In this document: positions 58,032-64,000 of the stretch, in pieces
How the letters are laid out: each line of letters opens with the position of its first letter
How positions within the stretch are numbered: position 1 is the first letter of the stretch
The notes under the pieces: generated by a model
The model's input: the letters and a program-made list of their open reading frames with translations, nothing else
Databases searched by the model: none
What the model was told of the DNA's origin: nothing
Made by a program: the position numbers and the translations under genes
Source of the DNA: JBHYGK01 sp051859045
Lineage (GTDB): Bacteria > Pseudomonadota > Gammaproteobacteria > Xanthomonadales > Xanthomonadaceae
Length of the DNA: 64,000 bases
Reading direction: 5' to 3'
Assembly (NCBI GenBank): GCA_051859045.1
Contig: JBHYGK010000001.1
Coordinates: 186,001-250,000, forward strand

Positions 58032-59834
58032 ATGACCCCCACCCTCCGCAAGGGCGCGCTGTACTCCGCCATGGCGCTCGGCCTGCTGGCCGGCACCGCG
58101 AACGCCGGCGTCCGCGTCGGCGACCAGCTCGACGGCAACTGGTTCGACCCGGCCCAGTCGGGTCGCGGCATCAGCTTCGACTTCGTGACCCAGGCCGACG
58201 GCCGCGTGGCCCTGCTCGCGCCCTTCTTCACCTACGACGCCTCGGGCAACCCGGTCTGGCTGGTGCTCGCCGCCGACACCGTGAGCAACACCGGCAGCAA
58301 CGACACCTTCTCCGAGTTCCAGCACACCAACGCCAACCTCAAGGTGTACCGCTACACCGGCGGCACCTTCAGCGGCCCGCAGACCGTGACCGGCGCCGTG
58401 ATCGGCACCGCGTCGCTGGACGTGCAGTCCTGCGGCCAGATGGCCCTGTCGGTCGACATGGATGCGTCCACCGGCCTGGCCGACTTCTCCTCCAACCTCG
58501 TCCCGCTGAGCGGCGTGCGCGAGGACTGCGTGTGGACCGAGGCCTTCACCCAGTGCCCGGCGTTCTCGACCGCGGCCCCGGCCTACGGCTCGCGCGCCTG
58601 CCTGCTGAGCGGCAACACCTTCCCGTCCCAGGTCCGCCTGACCAACGACATCACCTGGGTCATCGAGGGCCAGGTGAAGTTCGGCGGCGACAACACCAAC
58701 CCGGTCACCGTGCGCATTGATCCGGGCACCCTGCTGGTGTCCACCGGCGACACCTTCGACCACATCATCGTCAACCGCGGCTCGCGCATCTTCGCCGAGG
58801 GCACCGCGTCGGCGCCGATCATCCTGACCAGCCCGAACGAGCTGCCGGGCGCCACCGCCGCGCCGGCCCCGACCCAGGTCGGCGGCCTCGTGATCGCCGG
58901 CAACGCCCCGGTCAACTGCCCGGGCGGCGTGTGCACGGCCGAGTTCGCCCCCGAGGTGAGCTACGGCGGCAGCAACGCCACCGAGTCCAGCGGCATCGTG
59001 CGCTACATGCAGGTGCGCTACTCCGGCTACATCTACCAGACCGGCCGCGAGATCAACGCCTTCACCCTGCTCGGCACGGGCTCGGGCACCACGCTGGAGT
59101 ACCTGCAGGCCTACCGCGGCGCCGACGACGGCATCGAGTTCTTCGGCGGCACGACCAACCTGCGTTACTTCGTCGACACCGCCGGCGGCGACGATTCGAT
59201 CGACTGGGACGAGGGCTACAGCGGCAAGATCCAGTTCGCCCTGGTCACCCAGAACGGCGCCTCGGGCGAGAACCACGGCATGGAGCTGGCCAACAACCCG
59301 ACCAACTTCGACGCCTCGCCGCGCGCCCGTCCGGTCACCGCGAACCTGACCCTGCTGGGTCGCCCGGGCTCGGCCGGCGCCAACGACGACGGCATCCAGT
59401 TCAAGGAAGGCACCGGCGGCCAGATCCACAACTCGGTCGTGACCGGCTACTCCCGCGCCTGCATCCGCATCCAGGACGCCGCCACCTTCACCGCCGCCGG
59501 CACCCCGGCCGCGCTGACCGGCACCCTGGCCATGCAGAACTCGGTGGTCGGCACCTGCGGCGTGGCCCGCTTCCAGGAGACCGCCACCGGCGGCGCCCCG
59601 TGGACCGCGCAGGCCTGGTTCGAGGCCCAGCCGGGCAACACCACGGCCACCGACCTGGCGCTCAACGGCTACCTGCCGACCGCCAACTCGCCGATCTACA
59701 ACAAGCCGCTGAACCCGGCCCTCGACCAGTGGTTCGTCCGCACGGACTACGCCGGTGCCTTCGCCGGCCCGCAGGACGACTGGACCGCCGGCTGGACCAA
59801 GGGCGTCGCCGCCCCGGCGACCCCTGCCCCGTAA
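58032..59834 (+). CDS. Secreted beta-helix-like protein paired with the TonB receptor
   Basis: 600 residues with a signal peptide cut near ANA-G (25-26). The N-terminal 150 residues include GNWFDPAQSGRGISFDFV and FFTYDASGNPVWLVLAAD, a module common in secreted Lysobacter/Xanthomonas proteins. From about 205 onward short repeated strands with Gly/Asn/Asp turns (IIVNRGSRIFAEGTASAPI, NAFTLLGTGSGTTLEYLQA, GADDGIEFFGGTTNLRYF, GANDDGIQFKEGTGGQI) suggest a right-handed parallel beta-helix. Paired cysteines (EDCVW/TQCPAF, NCPGGVC) fit export. No anchor is visible. Codon use is like its neighbours but with fewer GCG/CGC runs, suggesting high expression. Terminator at 59861. Confidence 0.75.
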   Translation: MTPTLRKGALYSAMALGLLAGTANAGVRVGDQLDGNWFDPAQSGRGISFDFVTQADGRVALLAPFFTYDASGNPVWLVLAADTVSNTGSNDTFSEFQHTNANLKVYRYTGGTFSGPQTVTGAVIGTASLDVQSCGQMALSVDMDASTGLADFSSNLVPLSGVREDCVWTEAFTQCPAFSTAAPAYGSRACLLSGNTFPSQVRLTNDITWVIEGQVKFGGDNTNPVTVRIDPGTLLVSTGDTFDHIIVNRGSRIFAEGTASAPIILTSPNELPGATAAPAPTQVGGLVIAGNAPVNCPGGVCTAEFAPEVSYGGSNATESSGIVRYMQVRYSGYIYQTGREINAFTLLGTGSGTTLEYLQAYRGADDGIEFFGGTTNLRYFVDTAGGDDSIDWDEGYSGKIQFALVTQNGASGENHGMELANNPTNFDASPRARPVTANLTLLGRPGSAGANDDGIQFKEGTGGQIHNSVVTGYSRACIRIQDAATFTAAGTPAALTGTLAMQNSVVGTCGVARFQETATGGAPWTAQAWFEAQPGNTTATDLALNGYLPTANSPIYNKPLNPALDQWFVRTDYAGAFAGPQDDWTAGWTKGVAAPATPAP

Positions 59835-59860
59835 CGCGCAGCACGGGATGGATCCCGCGA

Positions 59861-59887
59861 GGGGCCGGCTCACGCCGGCCCCTTTTT
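59861..59887 (+). terminator. Intrinsic terminator after the beta-helix gene
   Basis: A 9-bp stem GGGGCCGGC (59861-59869) with GCCGGCCCC (59874-59882), loop TCAC, followed by five T's. It also faces the convergent radC gene. Confidence 0.9.
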
Positions 59888-59905
59888 CGTTGGCCGGCCG
59901 GCGCG

Positions 59906-60580
59906 TCACAGCCAGCCCCGCGTGGCCAGCGAGCACGGCGGCCCGTCGCCGACGACGAAGTGGTCGAGCACGCGGATGTCGACCGTGCCCAGCGCCTGGC
60001 GCAGGCGCGCGGTGACCGCGCGGTCGGCCGCGCTGGGCTCGGCGAGGCCGCTGGGATGGTTGTGGCCGAAGATCACCGCCGCGGCGTTGTGCGCCAGGCA
60101 GCGCTTGACCACCTCGCGCGGGTGCACCTCGGCGCCGTCGAGGGTGCCGCGGAAGAGCTCCTCGAAGCCCAGCACGCGGTGGCGCACGTCGAGGAACAGG
60201 CAGGCGAAGACCTCGTGCGGCAGCCCGCGCAGGCGGCGCGCGAAGTACTCCCCGGCCCGCGTCGGATCGCCCAGCGCCTCGCCGCGCACCAGCTGGGCGG
60301 CGAGGTGACGGGTGCCCAGCTCGAGCGCGGCGCTGAGCGTGCAGGCCCGGGCCGGCCCCAGCCCCGGCAGCAGGCTCAGCGCGTCGGCCGGGCGCTCGAG
60401 CAGCGCGCGCAGCGGGCCGTGCTCGGTCAGCAGCACGCGCGCGGTGGCGACCGCGTCTTCGCCGCGCCGGCCCGAGCCGATGAACAGCGCCAGCAGCTCG
60501 GCGTCGCTGAGGCTGCCGGGGCCGCGGGCGATGAGCTTCTCGCGCGGGCGTTCGGTGCTGGGCCAGTCGTGGATGTGCAT
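59906..60580 (-). CDS. radC: RadC-family JAMM-domain protein
   Basis: 224 residues. N-terminal helix-hairpin-helix region (LSLLPGLGPARACTLSAALELG) and a C-terminal MPN/JAMM metallohydrolase-like domain with FGHNHPSGLAEPSAAD, the HxHx7Sx2D zinc motif. Despite the name, a role in DNA repair is not established; RadC has been linked to DNA transactions. Divergent from coaBC, a conserved arrangement. Confidence 0.94.
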   Translation of the reverse strand: MHIHDWPSTERPREKLIARGPGSLSDAELLALFIGSGRRGEDAVATARVLLTEHGPLRALLERPADALSLLPGLGPARACTLSAALELGTRHLAAQLVRGEALGDPTRAGEYFARRLRGLPHEVFACLFLDVRHRVLGFEELFRGTLDGAEVHPREVVKRCLAHNAAAVIFGHNHPSGLAEPSAADRAVTARLRQALGTVDIRVLDHFVVGDGPPCSLATRGWL

Positions 60581-60638
60581 GGCCCCAGCCTGCCGCGGCC
60601 CCGGCCCCGGGGCCGTCGGGCGGGCCCGGGGCTTCGGG

Positions 60639-60644
60639 TAAGAT
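60639..60644 (+). promoter_or_regulatory. Candidate -10 element of coaBC
   Basis: TAAGAT followed by CGCGCT, 34 bp before the coaBC GTG. One of the better TAnnnT matches in the window; no distinct -35. Confidence 0.45.
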
Positions 60645-60678
60645 CGCGCTTCCCCTGGACGTAGGATCCGACGCCGCC

Positions 60679-61905
60679 GTGAGCCAGTCCCTCGCCGACC
60701 ACCGCGTGCTGCTCGGCGTCACCGGCGGGATCGCCGCCTACAAGGCCTGCGACCTGGTGCGCCGCCTGCGCGACGCCGGCGCCGAGGTGCGCGTGGTGAT
60801 GACCGCCAGCGCCGAGCGCTTCGTGACCGCCCAGACCTTCCAGGCGCTGTCCGGCCATCCGGTGCGCAGCGCCCTGTGGGACGCCGCCGCCGAGGCCGCG
60901 ATGGGCCACATCGAGCTGGCCCGCTGGGCCACCCGGATCGTGATCGCCCCGGCCAGCGCCAACACCCTGGCCCGGCTGGCCCATGGCTTCGCCGACGACC
61001 TGCTCTCCACCCTGTGCCTGGCCACCGATGCGCCCATCGCGATCGCCCCGGCGATGAACCGCCTGATGTGGGACCACCCGGCCACCCGCGCCAACCTCGC
61101 CACGCTGCGCGCCCGCGGCGTGCTGCAGGTCGGCCCCGGCACCGGCGGCCAGGCCTGCGGCGAGACCGGCGAGGGCCGGATGGCCGAGCCGGCCGAGATC
61201 GTCGCCGCGCTCCTCGCCGCCGACGCGGCCCCGCGCCCGCTGGCCGGCCGCCGCGTGCTCGTCAGCGCCGGCCCCACCTACGAGGACCTCGACCCGGTGC
61301 GCTTCATCGGCAACCGCAGCTCCGGGAAGATGGGCTTCGCCGCCGCCGCCGCCGCCCGCGCGCTGGGCGCCGAGGTGGTGCTGGTGGCCGGCCCGGTGGC
61401 GCTGGCCACCCCGGCCGGGGTCCGGCGCCTCGACGTGCGCTCCGCCGCGCAGATGCGCGCCGCCGTGCTCGAGCAGCTGCCGGGCAGCGACGCCTACATC
61501 GGCACCGCCGCGGTGGCCGACTACGCGCCGGCCGAGGTCGACGCCGGCAAGCGCAAGAAGCACGACGCCACCTGGGCGCCGGCGCTGGTGCGCACCGCCG
61601 ACATCCTCGCCGAGGTCGCCGCGCACCCCGCGCGCCCGGCGCTGGTGGTGGGCTTCGCCGCCGAGACCGGCGATCTCGAGGCCTACGCGCGCGACAAGCT
61701 CGCCCGCAAGCGCCTCGACCTGGTCTGCGCCAACCTCGTCGGCCCGGGCCTGGGCTTCGAGGCCGACGACAACCAGCTGGCGGTGTTCGCCGCCGACGGC
61801 AGCCGCGTCGACCTCGGCCCCGCGCCCAAGACCGCGCTGGGCCTCGACCTGATGCGGCTGCTGGCCGCCCGCCTGGGCGCCGCGCGCCCGCAGGATCCCG
61901 CATGA
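60679..61905 (+). CDS. coaBC: Bifunctional PPC decarboxylase / PPC synthetase
   Basis: 408 residues from a GTG start. Makes 4'-phosphopantothenoylcysteine and decarboxylates it in coenzyme A synthesis. N-terminal CoaC flavoprotein (1-190): GVTGGIAAYKACDLVRRL, active-site His in GHIELARW, PAMNRLMW, and the substrate clamp CGETGEGRM with the redox Cys. C-terminal CoaB (about 195-400): SAGPTYEDLDPVRFIGNRSS, GKRKKHDA with the catalytic Lys, and AETGD. The stop overlaps the dut ATG by four bases. Confidence 0.96.
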   Translation: MSQSLADHRVLLGVTGGIAAYKACDLVRRLRDAGAEVRVVMTASAERFVTAQTFQALSGHPVRSALWDAAAEAAMGHIELARWATRIVIAPASANTLARLAHGFADDLLSTLCLATDAPIAIAPAMNRLMWDHPATRANLATLRARGVLQVGPGTGGQACGETGEGRMAEPAEIVAALLAADAAPRPLAGRRVLVSAGPTYEDLDPVRFIGNRSSGKMGFAAAAAARALGAEVVLVAGPVALATPAGVRRLDVRSAAQMRAAVLEQLPGSDAYIGTAAVADYAPAEVDAGKRKKHDATWAPALVRTADILAEVAAHPARPALVVGFAAETGDLEAYARDKLARKRLDLVCANLVGPGLGFEADDNQLAVFAADGSRVDLGPAPKTALGLDLMRLLAARLGAARPQDPA

Positions 61906-62402
61906 ACGCCCCGCACGAGCCGCCCCGCACGAGCCACGCCGCCGCCGCGCGCCCGATCGCGCTGAAGGTCCTCGACCCGCGCCTCGGGACCACCTTCGCC
62001 CTGCCCGAGTACGCCACCGCGATGTCGGCCGGCCTCGACCTGCGCGCCATGCTCGACGCGCCGCTGGAGCTGCGCCCGGGCGCCACCGCGCTGGTGCCCA
62101 GCGGCCTGGCGATCCACATCGGCGACCCGGGGCTGTGCGCGGTGATCCTGCCGCGCTCCGGGCTCGGCCACCGCCAGGGCCTGGTGATGGGCAACCTGGT
62201 GGGCCTGATCGACGCCGACTACCAGGGTCCGCTGATGATCTCGTGTTGGAACCGCGGCGACGCGGCCCTTACCATCGCCCCGGGGGATCGGATCGCGCAG
62301 CTGGTGTTCCTGCCGGTGGCCCGGATCGCGTTCGAACAGGTGGCGGATTTCGACCAGAGTGCACGCGGCGCCGGCGGCTTCGGCCATACCGGCGTGCGCT
62401 GA
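61902..62402 (+). CDS. dut: dUTP diphosphatase
   Basis: 166 residues; homotrimeric dUTPase that hydrolyses dUTP to dUMP and PPi. All five motifs: AGLDLRA (I), PRSGLGHRQGL (II), GLIDADYQGP (III), GDRIAQLVFLP (IV), and RGAGGFGHTG (V). The N-terminal 16 residues (MNAPHEPPRTSHAAAA) are extra compared with E. coli. The ATGA overlap with coaBC indicates coupling; algC follows 14 bp later. Confidence 0.97.
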   Translation: MNAPHEPPRTSHAAAARPIALKVLDPRLGTTFALPEYATAMSAGLDLRAMLDAPLELRPGATALVPSGLAIHIGDPGLCAVILPRSGLGHRQGLVMGNLVGLIDADYQGPLMISCWNRGDAALTIAPGDRIAQLVFLPVARIAFEQVADFDQSARGAGGFGHTGVR

Positions 62403-62416
62403 TCAAGAGGACAGGC

Positions 62417-64000
62417 ATGGCCACGTCGCAAGGAAGGCAACTCACGCTCCAGCTCCCCTCGCGCCGCTGGGCGCCGATCGGCCTGCTGGTCATCGCGGTC
62501 TCGGTGGGCTGGCTGGGCTGGTCGCAGGGCGCCGCCTCGCGCCTCGGCGAACGGGTGTCCGCGGCGCGGGTCTCGGTGGCCGCCACCATCGATCGCCGGC
62601 TGTCGGCAGAGGTCGACACGCTCGCCTCCCGCCTCGAGGACGCCAACGTCCAGATCGCGCTCGCCGCCCACGACCTGCCGGCCGCGGCCACCGCGCTCGC
62701 CACCGGCTGGCCCGGCGTCGAAGCCGAGATGCTGCCGGTCGACCTCGCCCCGGCCTTCGCCGAGGCGCGCGACTTCGGCTACGCCCGGCTGGGCCTGCTG
62801 CAGGCCGCGCTGACCGACAACGCCACCCGCATCGGCGTCATCCGCGACGGCCAGGCCCGGCGCCTGGCCATGGCCGCGCCGGTCAGCCACCGCGGCGACG
62901 TCACCGCGCTGGTGCTGGTCCGCCTGCCCGACGCCATCGTCGACGAGCCGCTGCAGGCGGGCCTGCCCGCCGGCGCCTACCTCGGCCTGCGCACCGGCCG
63001 CCACGTGTTCCGCGCGCTCGGCAACGACGAGCTGGCCGGCGTCGCCGAGGTCGACTCGGTCGAGCTCGCCGGCGCCCCCGCGCTGCGGGTGGTCGGCGCC
63101 GCGCCGGCCATCTCCGGCGGCATGTTCGACATGGGCGGCATCGCCGAGTACGCGATGGCCGCGATCATGGTGCTGCTCGCCATCGGGCTGTACCTGCAGG
63201 AGAAGGGCAAGCTGCCCGCGCTGCGCAAGGCGCCGGCCGAGGCCGAGCCCGAGGCCGAGCTGACCATGGCCGAGGCGCTGGCGCGCCCGCCCGAGGACGT
63301 GGTCGCCAGCGCGCTCGCGCGCGGCCGCGTCGACGCCCCGCCGCCGCTGATGGTCGATCGCACCATCTTCCGCGCCTACGACGTGCGCGGCGTGGTCGGC
63401 GAGAGCCTCGACGAGGGCGTGGCCAAGGCGCTCGGCCAGGCCATCGGCACCCTGATGCACCAGAAGGGCCTGCGCGAGGTGGTGGTCGGCCGCGACGGCC
63501 GCCTGTCCGGCCCGGCGATGGCCAACGCGCTCATCGAGGGACTGCGCTCCACCGGCCGCGACGTCATCGACATCGGCCTCGCGCCGACGCCGCTGGTGTA
63601 CTACGGCGCCTACGCGCTGCGCGCGGGCTCCTGCGTCGCGGTCACCGGCAGCCACAACCCGCCGGACTACAACGGCTTCAAGATCGTCGTCGGCGGCGAG
63701 ACGCTGGCCGGCGAGGCCATCCAGGCGCTGTACGCGCGCATCGTCGAGGGTCAGCTGCACCGCGCCGACGCCCCGGGCGCCTACGAGCAGCGCGACATCG
63801 GCGAGGAGTACGTCGAGCGCATCGCCGGCGACATCCAGCTCGAGCGCCCGCTGCGGGTGGTCGTCGACGCCGGCTCCGGCGTCGCCGGCGGGCTCGGCCC
63901 GCGGGTGCTGCAGGCGATCGGCGCCGAGGTCGAGGAGCTCTACTGCGAGATCGACGGCACCTTCCCGCACCACCACCCCGATCCCAGCGACCCGCACAAC
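62417..64000 (+). CDS. algC: Phosphomannomutase/phosphoglucomutase with membrane N-terminus (incomplete)
   Basis: 528 residues are visible; the C-terminal part runs off the window. Interconverts 1- and 6-phosphates of mannose and glucose for exopolysaccharide, LPS and nucleotide-sugar synthesis. Residues 1-310 form a membrane-anchored extension: helix at about 18-36, a periplasmic PAS/Cache-like region (40-240), a second helix at about 247-263. The mutase starts with FRAYDVRGVVGESL near 318, and the phospho-Ser is S412 in TGSHNPPDYNGFK. Long AlgC forms like this occur in Pseudomonas and Xanthomonadales. A Mg2+ loop lies beyond base 64000. Confidence 0.93.
   Translation, partial: MATSQGRQLTLQLPSRRWAPIGLLVIAVSVGWLGWSQGAASRLGERVSAARVSVAATIDRRLSAEVDTLASRLEDANVQIALAAHDLPAAATALATGWPGVEAEMLPVDLAPAFAEARDFGYARLGLLQAALTDNATRIGVIRDGQARRLAMAAPVSHRGDVTALVLVRLPDAIVDEPLQAGLPAGAYLGLRTGRHVFRALGNDELAGVAEVDSVELAGAPALRVVGAAPAISGGMFDMGGIAEYAMAAIMVLLAIGLYLQEKGKLPALRKAPAEAEPEAELTMAEALARPPEDVVASALARGRVDAPPPLMVDRTIFRAYDVRGVVGESLDEGVAKALGQAIGTLMHQKGLREVVVGRDGRLSGPAMANALIEGLRSTGRDVIDIGLAPTPLVYYGAYALRAGSCVAVTGSHNPPDYNGFKIVVGGETLAGEAIQALYARIVEGQLHRADAPGAYEQRDIGEEYVERIAGDIQLERPLRVVVDAGSGVAGGLGPRVLQAIGAEVEELYCEIDGTFPHHHPDPSDPHN

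Overview
This is a chromosomal stretch of a very GC-rich (about 75% by eye) gammaproteobacterium, almost certainly a member of the Xanthomonadaceae/Lysobacteraceae (Lysobacter-, Luteimonas- or Xanthomonas-like). The assignment is an inference. It rests on the gene neighbourhoods (hemD / hotdog thioesterase / rhodanese / secB / gpsA; amt-glnK next to speE and speA; radC / coaBC-dut-algC), on TonB-dependent receptors paired with GH13 enzymes and a flavin-dependent halogenase, and on an Entner-Doudoroff operon. I saw no rRNA, tRNA, CRISPR array, insertion sequence or prophage. Genes are packed tightly: the longest stretch without a gene is about 256 bases (32425-32680), and no gap exceeds 300 bases.

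Region by region: 1-13.8 kb is housekeeping. It holds the hemD start, a thioesterase, a lipoprotein, a membrane rhodanese that lacks its catalytic cysteine, secB, gpsA, an unknown protein, a K+/H+ antiporter, an EamA exporter, a secreted Cys-rich protein, comM, a pseudouridine synthase, a GGDEF/EAL protein, a membrane PH-like protein and csaA. 13.9-39.8 kb is a starch/maltodextrin locus: an alpha-glucosidase, a receiver-GGDEF protein, a large propeller histidine kinase, a sodium-sugar symporter, a pullulanase-type debranching enzyme, a secreted alpha-amylase, a TonB-dependent receptor, an MFS sugar transporter, a lipoprotein alpha-amylase and a LacI regulator. Two inserts sit inside it: a two-gene module resembling a toxin-antitoxin pair behind a perfect palindrome (22.4-23.3 kb), and a halogenase / esterase / DUF6445-like oxygenase group (26.3-29.7 kb).

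39.9-45.6 kb is the operon zwf-pgl-edd-glk-eda, read leftward, which turns intracellular glucose into pyruvate and glyceraldehyde-3-phosphate. 45.8-52.9 kb holds a small acidic protein, ubiK, amt-glnK, speE, speA, a beta-hydroxyacid dehydrogenase and a SPOR protein. 52.9-64 kb holds argS, a second TonB receptor with a beta-helix-like secreted partner, radC, and coaBC-dut-algC, the last running off the end.

The strongest system-level observation is a 14-bp palindrome (TGCATACGTATTCA) present as three exact copies and one copy with a single mismatch. The copies lie upstream of the alpha-glucosidase / receiver-GGDEF pair, the symporter, the amylase / TonB receptor pair, and zwf. This ties uptake, extracellular and intracellular starch hydrolysis, and glucose catabolism to one regulator, most likely the LacI protein encoded at 38.7-39.8 kb. 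The sites lie 25-34 bp upstream of TAnnnT-like -10 elements, which is more typical of activation than of simple steric repression.
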